A DNA stretch of 64,000 nucleotides, taken from NCBI RefSeq assembly GCF_027172205.1, contig NC_070614.1:36772001-36836000 (forward strand). The letters are read 5' to 3'. Position 1 is the stretch's first letter. Every line of letters starts with the position of its first letter. This document shows, piece by piece, positions 24,760 through 37,224 of this stretch. The position numbers were made by a program, and so were the translations under genes. Source of the stretch: Podarcis raffonei (taxonomy: Eukaryota; Chordata; Lepidosauria; Squamata; Lacertidae). The notes below the pieces were generated by a model. That model was not told the DNA's origin. It ran no database searches and saw only the letters and a program-made list of their open reading frames with translations.

Positions 24760-26000
24760 GCTGACTCCAGTGCAGCTAACAGAGAGCAAGGAACTTACCA
24801 TCCAGCACCCAGGATGTGCTACTAGGAAATAGCAGCAAACCAGCAAAACCCAATGCCTAATTGTGTAATCCAAAGAGAGTGAGTTTTATATCTCTTTGGA
24901 TGACCTCCAAAGACTTACTCCAGTTTAAGAGGACTGCTCCACCCAATCCTCTGTCAAAGTAAAGAGCAATGGAATTTTGTTTCTTTGACTTTGGTTCCTC
25001 GGAGAAGGCGTTGCTTGCTCCTTTGCGATGTGGCACGTATGCACAGCACCCCCATTGGTGTGAACTGAGTTTAGGGCTGCGGAGTTCAGACTTGGAAAGT
25101 CTATGTAGCTGTGAAGATCACCAGGTAACTTTGGACCACTGGTGATGTGTTTAACTTACCTCACAAGGTTGTTCTGAGGACAGGGGGAAGACAATCATGT
25201 TTGCCACCTTGAGCTCCTTTCCGGATAGATAGAATTTTAATGGGGTGTGTGTGTATGTCTATTGTTCAAAGCACAGAAATGTACAGATCAGAGACAAGGC
25301 CTTTCCTGTGGTGGCACCCCATTTACTGAATGCCCCTCAGGACTACCTGGCTGCTTGCTTACTGGGACACTCAATTATGTTTTAGTTTGTCCACTCAAAT
25401 TAGTTGTTGTGTGGTTGTTATGCTACGACTCCAGCGGATGGCATCCCATCCCATGGGATGTCCTCTCTATCCAAAGAAATAGCAAAGAGATTTTGGGAAA
25501 GGTGGTAGGCTCTTGGCTTTTGCTACTTTTGATTTAAGCCTCCAGTATCCAAGCTACAATCTCTACCCAGACCCCTTTTCTTCCTGGCAAAGCCACCACC
25601 TGCACCTGCCTCGAAGACCATGGGCTCTTGCAGCAGAGAACAAATCATTTGCAGCTATGGGTATGTAGTATAGAGTTGACCATTTCAGGTTGAAAAAAAG
25701 GGGAGCTATTTTTAAAAAAATGTTCCTTTGCTGCAAAACAAACCAACCAACCCCTCAGATAAAAAGCTAGCACATTAGGGAAGATGTTCCAAGCCCAGCC
25801 TACTCCTTGTACTGCTTGGTGTCTACCAGCAATGAGTTATTTGCATAATAAAACCATTCAAAACTGGAATCCTCCACCTGGACTCCGATGAAAGGCTGTA
25901 ACTCAGCGGTGGAGCATTTGCTCTGCTTGCAGTAGGTTTAATCCCCAGCATATCCAGGTAGGATTTATTACTGTTTATATTAAACAAATGCAGATATTGC
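24760..26000. other. Intergenic between TMEM86B and PPP6R1, no gene seen
   Basis: The stretch holds repeat pieces: part of a MIR-core SINE near 25140-25230, a decayed LINE 3' end near 25290-25540 (CTTTCCTGTGGTGGCACCCC) and a tRNA-like SINE head near 25890 (GTAACTCAGCGGTGGAGCA). No exon was recognised. Confidence 0.5.
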
Positions 26001-26009
26001 TTCACAGCA

Positions 26010-26600
26010 GAGCCTTCAAAGCAGTGTACATGGCAAAAGCAGGACAGAACACACAAACGCAAGCTCCAAGAACAGTAAAACCAACTCAACTGGAAAACTT
26101 CGCTTCATATCTCCTAATAACCGCTCCACATGCCTTCGTATAGTTGTTAAATAGCACTGGGGGGAAAACAGTGTGCCCTGTGGCAGCCCACAACAGAAAT
26201 GCCAAGGGGGCAAAGGGCATTCCCTGGAACCAACCTTGCAGGTAGGACTGGAAGCACTTAAAACAGTGCCTCTCCCAACACGCATCTCGCAGAGCCCATC
26301 TAGGATTCCATGGTTGATAGTGTCAAAAGCCAGAGAGAGAGAGCAGCAAGGTTGCTCTCCCCTTGTCCTTCTCCCTATGGGGATAATTCGCCAGGGTGAA
26401 CAAGGCTGATTCAGTCCCCAAACCAGACTGAAATGGATCTAAATAAACAGTTTCATCTAAGAATGCCTGCAGTTGCTCGGCCACCATCATCTCCATCACC
26501 TTCCCCAACATAGAGGGTCCAGGTGTGTGTTTAAAGGAGTGGACATACCACTGCCTCTTTTGAAGTGGCAGGTACATTTCTGAAACCACGGGAAGCCACT
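26010..26600 (-). mobile_element. CR1/L3-like LINE reverse transcriptase fragment
   Basis: Minus-strand frames read LGKVMEMMVAEQLQAFLDET then YLDPFQSGLGTESALFTLAN, then DTINHGILDGL and CGLPQGTLFSP, in the order of the palm and fingers of CR1/L3-type reverse transcriptase. The fragment is in at least three frames with small deletions (the usual SGFRPG-x-x-T is shortened), so it is an inactive copy truncated at both ends. Confidence 0.8.
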
Positions 26601-26696
26601 GTCAGCCAGTGCAGACCAGGCATCTTGAGCCTGCTGCCTTCCAGATGTTTTGGACTACAGATGTTTAGGAAAAGCTGGTGTAGACAATACTGAGTT

Positions 26697-26910
26697 TTAA
26701 TGACCAGTGTTCCAGTGTGTTGGACTAGGACCTGGGCAAACAGGGTTCAAAATCCCCACTCAGCCATGAAGCTTCCTGGGTGACCTTGGGCCAGTCAGCA
26801 TCTCTGAGCCTAACCTACCTCGCAAGATTGTTGTGAGAATGAAATGAGTAGGAGTACCACATACACCACTTTGAGCACCTTGGAAGAAAAAGGTGGTAAT
26901 ACGTAAAATA
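26697..26910 (+). repeat. MIR-core type SINE
   Basis: It has GTGTGTTGGACTAGGACCTG, GGTTCAAAATCCCC, CCATGAAGCTTCCTGGGTGA and the core ACCTCGCAAGATTGTTGTGA. Confidence 0.75.
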
Positions 26911-27065
26911 ACTCCTTCCAATGTGGCTTCCTATTTTGGTAGTATAGTCCATTCTGTAACATCAGGACTCTAACACTGGTGGTTTTTTGGGGGGGGGTGA
27001 CACACAGAGCGGGAGGAGGCAGCTAAGGAACTATTGTTTCATAGAAAAACGCAGAGAGCCAAGTC

Positions 27066-29739
27066 TATTACGGCCATAGAATCTCTTTATTCAAACAGAA
27101 CACACACATACACACACACAGGGAAAAAGAAAAAAAGAAATTACAGACATGGCATGAACATGGCATGACGCAGACGACGCGAAAGGCCACTTCTGTCCTT
27201 TGTGGTTTAAGAGCTTCAAGAAATATTGCCACTTAAATGGGGGTGGGAGAAAGAGGAAAGTGAGAGATGGGGAAGGGGTACAAGTTTACTGACCACCTGG
27301 AAGTAAAGAGGTGGGGTGAAGGGTGCTTAGTGCTTGCGCAAAGGAAAGGTCCCTCCACCGTGACTTCGCTTCCTACCACGCTCAATGTCCCAAATCAGAC
27401 CTCTTCAAACCTTGATATTAGATCTTCTTGCCACCTCCACACATATACCAAGCCCTACGGGCACTGGCGTTACGTACCCTTCCAAATCTCAAGGTGTTCT
27501 TGGCTGAACTTTTTTGCAATGCTCTTGTCCCAATTCTGTAGTCAGAGGCAAGGGTGAGGCAGTGAGATTTCATTTTCCTTTAAACACTATAAAAAGGAGC
27601 TACAGAAAAGTCCAAAGCACGTCAACAGCTGGATGGGAGGCCAGAAGAGAGAGGAAAAAAGCAGTAATTCTGAGGCCTTTGGTGGAAAATCTTGTTTCTA
27701 GGAGCCCCAAGAGAAGAGGAGCAGGATTTGGTTGGGGTAAGAATAAGAGCTCCTTGGCCTTCAAGGGAGTGTAACTGGGAAGCAGGGGGGCACTTCTCTT
27801 TGGAACAAGGATTATGGAGAAGGGGAGGCTGCAGGATAGGTCCCTAGGGCATTCTACCAGGGTCATTTTGGTCTTTTGTGTTGTTAAGTGCAGGACTTTG
27901 AGCCAGAACTCTCAAAGAGGCAGGAGAATTTGGTTTTAAGTAGGTGGAGGGGGGCAGAAAACCCCACCCACACAACCCAAACAGATTCAGGGATGCAGGG
28001 GGAATAAACTGGGGGTCTAAAGTTACTTTTCTACAATGCACTTACTGCAGTTCTGCAAGGCGAATCCCACCACATAACCCCAGAGAAAGAAACCCTCTTT
28101 GTTTCTGATGACTTCGGAGGCAAAAGATTGCAATATTTGTATCCAGTGGTTGCTGCAGTTAGGAGCAGCGAGGACGTGGCCCAAAATGCAGCCACCAACT
28201 CTTTTATCTGTTAATGTGCGGTTGGTGTCTGTCAATCAGCCACAATGAAGCTGAAGGACAAGCCAATATTCACGGACAAACTCCCTGTTGGAGACTAGTG
28301 GGGTTTCTGAAATCACAATGGGGCTGCTTAGGGCTAAGAATCATTTCCAAAACCAATTATAGAACACATGCTGCTGGCATGGGTATCACCCCCCCCCGCA
28401 TGTCTTTTTTCAACAACCACTGCCATGGGAGGGAAGATGCTATGACAGGGTATTGCGCTTCCCCTCCCGACCATGCTGCCGCTTGGATATGCGGGAGAGA
28501 CTGTGGACTTCCTGTGGAGCTCTTTAATAGTGATAAGGAAACAAACCAATGCTGGAAGGAAAGTGAGTGGGGAAGGCAAAATCCACTGGGAGGAGGTCCA
28601 ACTTAAATCTCAGTGAGCCAGTGGACGTATGCTGACAGCGGGAGAATCAAAATGATGGAAACTTTAGGGTCAATCCAGATTTCACATGGTTGTACGCACA
28701 CATCTCTCCTAAAAATTCTTTTCACTGAGTACACTGGTTGAAGAACCCCAAATGATAGTGATGTTTGGGGAGGCAGGCGGGGAACGGAAGCAACTATTTT
28801 CAGTCAGGAGACAGGGAAGGCTGGCTCTGCCTCCCTCTCCTTGGCCACCCATTGCTTCCTCTAGGATATTAGCTTCAAACAAGCGTCACGAGGGCAGAAA
28901 TATCACGATTTCATCCCAGCGTGGAAAGGACAGACGCAGCAGCATTCACACGTCCACACCCCCCTCATTGCCCTTCCTAACCCTACTTGAGGCAGTGGTC
29001 TTCAGAGAAGCCGCTTTAGGCAACCTCCTGATCCTTCTTTACCCTGTGAGATAATTCTGCCGTGCTAATCCGACTTGCCACCCTGTGGGCAAATTTGGAG
29101 ACAGGGGGGCTGGGGAGAGAGGAGCTGTGGCAGACTTGTGCTTGCAGGTGTGGCTGTCAGGTAGAGGAAGAGTCCTCAAAACAGTGGCGAGATTGTTGCT
29201 TGATGGGGTTTTTTCTCCCCGCCCTGTTCAGTGTTAACCCCCCCCATCAGAAGACCTCTGGTACGATATAAGCATAAAATTTAATTGCATCAAAACAGAC
29301 AGGTTTTGCTCAGTGCAGCAGTGTGTACGTATGCATACTGGGAGGGCGGGGGGGGGGATGTCGTAGGGGAAAGAGGCCAAAGAAGGAGAGACGGATCCCC
29401 CTCGCCCTGCAGAATTCCTGGGGGAGAGGCACTCTTGCTGGGCTGTGCCAACCAACGGGCCAGGAGGAGGAAGATGCTTTTGCGCTTGGGACGCACATCC
29501 GTTTCTCTCGCAGGTGCTCGCCGGTACCAGGTCCTGGTTTCTTCAGTGATTGCTCAAGGTGGGATAGGGGGAGAGGCTGGGCTCTTTCGCTGCCCCTTGC
29601 TGCTTTCTCTTCTGCCCCCTCCCCCACCTGCCCACAGGGGTGAAGGCACCGGAAGGACTGGGGACAGTCCCTGGCAAAATGGACTTGTTCGAGCAAGCAG
29701 CTGTGGGCCTTCCCCAGTGACGAGACCCACGGAGAGGCT
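27066..29739 (-). other. PPP6R1: PPP6R1 3' UTR (candidate, about 2.7 kb)
   Basis: From the proposed last-exon acceptor at 29743 to the AATAAA at 27086 I see few interspersed repeats, unlike the flanks, and no supported reading frame. This fits a 3' UTR. Several 100-160 residue frames on both strands in 29285-29780 come from GC-rich composition. Confidence 0.5.
27086..27091 (-). terminator. PPP6R1: Candidate poly(A) signal of PPP6R1
   Basis: A canonical AATAAA on the minus strand lies at the end of a long, largely repeat-free minus-strand 3' UTR candidate that begins at 29743. Cleavage would fall near 27066. Confidence 0.55.
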
Positions 29740-29743
29740 TTAT
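29740..29743 (-). CDS. PPP6R1: PPP6R1 last codon piece and stop, candidate
   Basis: A strong acceptor (TCTTTCCCCAG) is followed by A then TAA. Joined to the phase-2 end (AG) of the exon at 30448 it completes an Arg codon (AGA) and stops at once. The predicted protein is then 884 residues, against about 881 for human. If the donor at 30448 is not used, an AGG Arg codon and TGA follow directly, giving the same protein. Confidence 0.5.
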
Positions 29744-29989
29744 CTGGGGAAAGACAAGGACGGGGTGTGAGTGCATATTAACTATTTCGTCTACAACTTA
29801 CACATGCCACGCAGGAGGGAAGGAGCGGCTAGCTGCGCAATCCAGGAGTTTTACATCACATGTGGAATTCAGCATCTCCTTTCGGTATTAAGAAGCAAGA
29901 ACGAGCTTCTCGTTCTCATGGCATCCGAAGCAGAAGAGAGGTTCTGTAGGGGAATCCCACCCTCTTCCGTGAGCCAAGGACTCCCAACC

Positions 29990-30395
29990 CATATCCTGGT
30001 TCCCAGATGCCATCCTTCCTACATCCTGGCAGGCAGAGCAAAGCCACTTCCAGGCCTGCCCCAGGAGGTGGGGTTGCGGGCATCACGCCCTCCCCACGTG
30101 AGCGGGGGCTGGTTTCAGCCCCCGCGAGAACAGGGGAATCCCAACCGTCCACGCCTCCCAGCCAGCCAATCGGCTGGCTGGGGGGGCGTGGCTTGCCCTA
30201 TTTAGGGCCGGAGCGGAGGGGGCTCGCTGTCTCCAGCAAATGGGCTGGAGCCGGATAGTCGATAGGACCAATGCCTAAGCCAATGGCTCTCATTCCTGAA
30301 TTCAATAAAGTTGCGGCCTAATTCGCCCAATTAACCTTAATTATGGTGTCTCGTGTGTTTATTTATCTTGGTGGGGGGCGGGAACTCGCCACGCA
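29990..30395 (+). mobile_element. LTR fossil A (retrovirus-like), plus orientation
   Basis: The 3' half is clear: TATTTAGGG near 30200, GGGCTGGAGCCGGATAGTCG, CTCATTCCTGAATTCAATAA with a poly(A) signal AATAAA at 30304-30309, then GGTGTCTCGTGTGTTTATTT, and an end at GGGAACTCGCCACGCA. A related LTR in the opposite orientation lies at 63537-64000. The 5' border is approximate. No internal region is attached, so it looks like a solo LTR. The two copies differ mostly in U3, suggesting separate subfamilies and moderate age. Confidence 0.65.
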
Positions 30396-30447
30396 ATGAG
30401 CAATTCGCAGGCTCATCTCCTCTTACCTACATGCGGTCCCATCTCAC

Positions 30448-30573
30448 CTGGCTGCCGGCTGCTGCTGCTCTTCTGTCTGTTGGGAGCTGCTGTGCTGGGG
30501 TTGTGGAGTCTCTGTTGTCCCCGGGAGCGGCTGGGCGGAATCAGAGGTAGTTGGGGGAGGCTCTACTGTGCTG
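30448..30573 (-). CDS. PPP6R1: PPP6R1 coding exon 21
   Basis: The acceptor is a tandem CAG/CAG (start 30573 or 30570). It encodes [20 protein letters not shown] to EEQQQPAA and exits in phase 2 at GTGAGA, or reads through to Arg and TGA at 30446-30444. Gln/Pro-rich tail. Confidence 0.8.
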
Positions 30574-32207
30574 CTGAGGAAAGACAAGAGGGAACTGCTG
30601 GCAGAGTAGGAGTGAAGCATTCCCACCCACCCCCCTTAGCCGTGGCCTGGTCACACCACATAAATGTTGGAAAGGAGTATCAAATTTCACATGACACACA
30701 CTGTTCTCACAATCAGATTAGAAAAGGAGGTCAGATCTAACCAGTGATACAATCCAGGTCTTGAAATCTCTACCTTTCCCAGTTACTGAAGATCACATAA
30801 ATGTGGAGTGTGTGTGAGAGAGAGATCATCACACAAGAAATGTGGCCTCTATATCTGTTTCGTTGCTGTGTTTCTCCTGAATAAATTAATGGTTTCCAGC
30901 AGGGTGGATAAAAATCAATGATTTTTTTGATTAAAAAAAAAAAGATTTTAAAAAATATATTAAATCAAATGTTTTTGATTTAAATTGGATTTTTAAAATA
31001 AAATGCTTTTGGAGGAAAAATCTTCCTAAAGATAACTTTCTATTTAAGTTACATTATAGCCCAAAGGCTAGTCATCAGGAAATCAGGATTTGTTTTAAGT
31101 TTTTCATGTGTGCTAAAACTCAGTCTGTTTAAAAAATAAATCAGTTAACAAACATGGATACATATGCTATAATGTTATTGTTTTAGTTAAATTGTTACGA
31201 AGGAAATGATTATTTTCCTCCTTCCAATAAAGTACAGAAGAAAAGTTGTCCAAATATAAACCGTTCTTATTAAATCTCACAATAATTTCATAATTATCTG
31301 TGTATTTCTATTAGTATAACCAAACCAGTAATTTTTGATATAACTGTAAAAACTACTCTGAAAATTTATTATTCCAAAAATAAAACCTTCACCTGGTTGT
31401 AAATATTAAGATTATACCAGCAAAAATGAGTCTTTCTGTAAATAAATGATTTAAATCAAGTCTTACAGACTAGTGATTTAAATTCTGATTTTAATCAATT
31501 TAATTTAAATCAAATCCACCCTGGTTCCCAGGGAATACTACTGAAAGGGAATAAAGAACTACAAAAGGATACTGACAAGGTGTCAATAACCTCTGCCCCA
31601 TCCCCTCAAGCCAGATTAAGAGGCAAATTTTTCTTCACACCAGTCTTTCAAGGTTGCAGCCCTCTAACATGTGATGTATTTATTCTCTAGGTCCATCTTA
31701 ACCTGCTTTTTCAAATCACAAATAATTCTCCCAGTGGAATACAGTTCAAATTCAACAGTGTAGATAATGCAATAAAAAAGGACCAGATAAAAATCAGAGC
31801 CAGCATAACAAGACAGTTCCTTCTCTCGTCTTCCCTAAGTCCTTGTCACAAAAAGCCTGACTGAAAAGGAAAGCTTCAAAATCACCCACTTTAAAAGGGC
31901 CAAGCTCCTAGATCTGTAACAGTCTGGTGGTTCACATGTTACAGCAATCTATGGTTTAATGTGAATGAGCAGCAGGCTGGTGCCTGTTGCTGAAATCCCT
32001 GCCCCTGCCATGCTGCTGGAAAACAAGCAGTGGCCTGGTTTGCCGTGCCACCCAAGCCTGGGGTTGTGCTTCCTTTCTCTTTTGTTTTTCAGAAGTAGGA
32101 TCATTACGAGATCCATGTGCCCTGCTTGCTAGAGCGCAGAGTAACATTTACCACAGTGACCATCAATGTCAAAGGTTGGTTTTTTTTAAAAAAATTAACT
32201 CCACCGA

Positions 32208-32253
<46 letters not shown>

Positions 32254-35200
32254 TTACACACGTGTCTACACACAGAGATATAGATTTTAATACTCTTCCA
32301 ATATACCTGGCGACTTTTGGAGCATTTTGTTGATATTAGTGTACTTATTCATCTTTAAAATCAGGAGCCTATCCCTTAGCAACTTTTCAGGGGAACCAAG
32401 AGCCATCTGTGTCACGGATCACACCTAACCATCTTACCTGGCTACTGTTGTCATGGTGATGGGATTTGGTGGGTCACCCCCTTCTGGGGGGCCTGTGTCT
32501 GGAGTGGGAGGTTCCTGTTGAACACTAGAGGTTTCTGCAGGGGTGGGGTTGGGGAGAAAAAGAGGGAAAGAAGTTCAATAGTAAGTGGGTAAATGGTGAT
32601 GGGTGTATCATGTCCAGAGGCAGCAGACAGGCTCAGAAAGGGTGATGTATGAAAGCCAAGCCCCTCTCAACTGCTGTGAACCTCACCTCTACGGAGCTGC
32701 TATTTCTGAGCTTCCAGGCATAAGCCGCCTACATTCCCCCCCCCCCCGGGTTCTTGCATTCATATGTACTAGAGACCCACAGTAGGGAAGCAGAAGGCAC
32801 CATAGTCATGGGGTGTTTAAGGAAGCTCATACAACTAAAGGTAAAGGTAAAGGGACCCCTGACCATTAGGTCCAGTTGTGACCAACTCTGGGGTTGCGGC
32901 GCTCATCTCGCTCTAGAGGCCGAGGGAGCCAGCGTACAGCTTCCAGGTCATGCGGCCAGCATGACTAAGCCGATTCTGGCAAACCAGAGCAGGCGCACGG
33001 AAACGCTGTTTACCTTCCCGCCGGAGCGGTACCTATTTATCTACTCGCACTTTGACGTGCTTTCGAACTGCTAGGTTGGCAGGAGCTGGGACCGAGCAAC
33101 GGGAGCTCATCCTGTTGAGGGGATTCGAACCGCCAACCTTCTGCTCGGCAAGCCCTAGGCCCTGTGGTTTAACCCACAGCGTCACACGACTAGGTGGCAG
33201 CAAACTTCCACAGCTGCACAAAAGAATGTGCTGTAGAAACTCCTGGACTCCCAGTGGGCTGGTCATCAGAGGAAGTGGCTTAGGGTGGAGAGAGAGTGGC
33301 GCAAAGGTTAGAAAGATGGGCTGTGATGTGGGAAGCCCAGGTCCAAAACCCTCCCTGCTCAAGGTATGGAGCTCACTGGAAAGACACGGGCAAGTTGCTT
33401 TCTCATCCTAACCAACCGCTGAGATGCTAAGGGAAGGGTCCATTACTCGATATTGCCCCCTCTCTACTGCTGGGCTATTCTATGTTTATATTGCTACTGT
33501 CGCCTTATAGTCATTTGTGGAGAAGGACAGAAGTCCCTCGTTGACAAAGGGGAGGGGAAAAGAGAGGAAGGAGAACCCTGAAGGAATGGGTGGTTGGGCG
33601 CCTAACAAGGACCATGGGAGCTACGCCTCCTCCAGGACCCCTGCTCTCCCGTCCCTGAAGTTTTCCAGCCAATTGGGGCCCTATAGCACTAACCAGGCAC
33701 GAGGTGGCTGCTGTGGTCACCAGAACTTTATTTTTTCATTTGGAGGAAATGTATTTTAGGTTAATGGCATCATCTGGGCCATGCCCTAGGTTAGAGCAGC
33801 CACTTCTATTAAGGCACAGCAAGAGCAGCTAACTACAGATTTTATTTAGGTCACAGAAGTCCAACTGCCAGCAGCCGGGTCCCAGTGCTACCAACCTATG
33901 GAAGGGACCGGCTGGCCAACTGTTTGCCTAAAGCACAATCCAAATGTCTTTCCCCTCCAAAAGGGGCAGATCACTTGGCAGAGGTGAGGGACTGAGACGT
34001 TTGGGCGAGCAACTTAGAAAACATGTTGCTCGAGCGCTCGCATGTTTGCAACAGTAAGGGAAACCATTTCACAGTACGCAAACCAGCAGGTGCCAAGGAA
34101 TGTGGAGAAGAATAGCTGTGCGGGAGGGGAGAGGAGAAGCAACGCCTTACATTCTGGATGCCATTCCGTTTCAGAAGATGTAGGTCGCCACTCACCTCCT
34201 GCTGTGGATACATTGCTTTGCGTCACTTCCTGAGGGGGGGCTGCAGGGGAAGCAGGGTCCACAAGTGCTTTGGGGGGCCTGGAGGCCAAAAGGATAAAAT
34301 CAGAAGGTGGGGTCGGGTCTTTAATTTCAATTTAGTTGTATGCCTCCAACTCGTAAAATATCAAGGCTGTGCACAATATACGCAAGAAAACAAAATAACA
34401 TAGAAAAAATGCAAAATAACCACTAAAATGACTGTCTAACCAAGGAAGCTGAAATAGCCGTGTACCTGAAAATTCAACAAGGTGAATGCCTACCTAATCT
34501 CTGCTGGAAGAGGGTCCCACAGCATGGGGCTTGAAACATTAATGAACTGATTTTTTCTCCCACAGACCATTTGAAAATGGCCACTTAATGATTTTTCTGC
34601 CTGTTGTAGCAACTGTAATGTGCTATGCTAGATGTTGGCTGATTTTTCACTGTATTTTCGTAGTTTCTTTTATTTCTTACAGATTACATTTTATTGTATT
34701 AATTATTTAAATTCCACAGAATTCAAATTGTAATGCAATGTAAGGACTAAAAGTAAGCAATAAAAATAAAATGAAAAATCAGTATGAATATGTAATGCAA
34801 TGAATGTGCCATCTCCTGTCTTCAACCACAAATTCACAGCCATGCTGCAGGACCACCTGAATGAGGCTCACAGGACGCTAGTGGATCATGGAACACAGTT
34901 TGGGAACCCAAGTTCCAACTGAAGCCGGTAGGCCTCTGTAATGCAGGGTCAACTAACAGTGCTCCTTCAGATGATCTTGGTGAACAAGCTGGCCTATAAG
35001 GGCTCAGGCAGCCCTTAAGGTATCCTGAACCCAACTTGTCCAGGGCTTTGTATATTCACACAAGGAGCTTCAACTTGGCCAAGTAACATATGGGCAGTCA
35101 GAGATGCTTTAGCAAGAGTTTTTCAGGTGTTGATGCCTCAAACCCATCTCCCTCAGTACCAGCCTCCCCAGTGACTTCCAACGGCTCGGCCGGTTCATTA

Positions 35201-35571
35201 TCTCCCTCCGACGCCCAAATAGTCTCCTGCTCTGAACTTCCAGCTGGTCTTAAAGAGGTTAAGCCTTCCAAGGCCTCACCTCTCTTGCTTTATATGGGGT
35301 TCTGCAAATGAGGCCCAATTCTTATCTGTGGTGGGGCAGGAAGCATCTGAGTTAGGACGATCCCACACTGCTGCTCCTGTGTCAGCTGCCACAGGCTGTG
35401 AGGACACCATAGATTCCGAGGAAGGATCAGAGGAGCTATCCGCCCAGTCAGGATCTGGGAAGAACAGATTAGAAAAGGAGGTCAGATCTAACCAGTGATA
35501 CAATCCAGGCCCTGAAATCTCTACCTTTCCCAGATACTGATGATCACATAAATGTGAGTGAGTGTGTGTGT

Positions 35572-35609
<38 letters not shown>

Positions 35610-37174
35610 ACAAGGAAAATGGCAGGAAGACCAAGGCAAAATCTATCACTCTCCTGCTTGAATTTCAAAATCCTCCAGTTTCAGATAAATTACCGTATTT
35701 TTCGCTCTATAAAATGCACCAGACCATAAGACGCACCTAGTTTTTGGAGGAGGAAAACAAGAAAAAAAAATTCTGAATCCCAGAAGCCAGAACAGCAAGA
35801 GGGATCGCTGCGTAGTGAAAGCAGCAGCCCCTCTTGCTGTTCTGGCTTCTGGGATATCTGCATAGCCTGCATTCTCTCCAAAGGACGCACACACATTTCC
35901 CCTTACCTTTTAGGAGGAAAAAGTGAGTCTTATAGAGCAAAAAATATGGTATTTTCCCATGTGGCTAGGAATTGGTATGCTGCTCGCTCGCTCCCTCCCA
36001 CTCCCAAAGCTTGCCTGTGTTGGATTCTGCTGTTCCTTATTTGTAGCAGAGCACCCCCAAGTCAATAAGCAGATGTGACAAGCCTCCCTTTCACCCTCCA
36101 CCAAATCCCTCCCTTGGACCACATGGGTCTCTCTGGAGCCCTGACCTCCTGATGTTCTCTCCACCTCCGTCTGTTCACCGCAACCGTTGCTGACATGTGT
36201 GGCATCTCCATCTCCCCCACCGGGATCTTCCTCCTCGCCTCCTTCTCCCTCTTCTGAGTCTTCGCTGTCCTCACTATCTGTGCTGCCAAGGCTCCTGCTT
36301 AAAACGAAAAGGGGAGGAGAGGAAGAAAGGAAGAGAGATATTTCAGATCATGCGCACAGCAGGCAAGTTTCTCCATCCCAACCCTGTTGGACAAATGGGA
36401 GATACTACCCCTCTCTCCGCACCAGAAACACATGAAGCTGCCTCATACGAAGATGGACCACTGAGTCCCTCTAAGCCAGTATTCACCTACTCTGGCTGGC
36501 AGCAGGTCCTGGGCTCCAACCCCTGCTATGCAAGGTACTTTCCCTTGGAGCAGCCTTTCTCAACCTGTGAGTCCCCCTAGCTAGTGAGCTAGGGATGATG
36601 GGAGTTGTAGTCCAACAACATCTGGGGACCCACAGGTTGAGAACCGCTGCCCTGGAGGTTTTGAGGATTCAGCCTGGGTCCTCGCTATGCAACCTGTATG
36701 CTGCCAGACACCCTTCAAGCACTAACTGAAATGCCAGGAGGAGAGAGGAATGAAAGAGACCAGGGCTGTGAAGGAGAACAGTTCTTTTCTTCACAAGTGA
36801 ATGGAAAGAAAACAATCCGATAGGGTAAAGTAATTTGGGGGGTGGGCTATTAAGAGAAATTCCTAGATGGAGCTATGAAAAGGAAAATTCCTAGATCTAG
36901 CTAGCAAAATCCCAATGAACTGGCAATGGTAGAAAATTCAAGAATAAAGTTCAGGAAGTTAATTTCTGGCAATGCCAAGACTGGCCTCAAAAAGGCCACT
37001 GCATTTGGAAATGCTAATGGAGAAAGGGTGTAAAGCAGTGGTTGGCCCAGCAGCTCCCATCATCCATTATACCATTGGCCATGCTAGCTGGCGCTGATGG
37101 CAGTTATAGTTTACCACATCTGAAGGAAAATCCGTTGCCTACCCCTCCAATAGGTTCCCAACAAGCTAAAGTAC

Positions 37175-37224
<50 letters not shown>

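Noticed and set aside
29285-29776. Several frames of 100-160 residues on both strands
   Set aside because: They overlap each other in a GC-rich stretch assigned to the PPP6R1 3' UTR; none has a domain or a matching phase.
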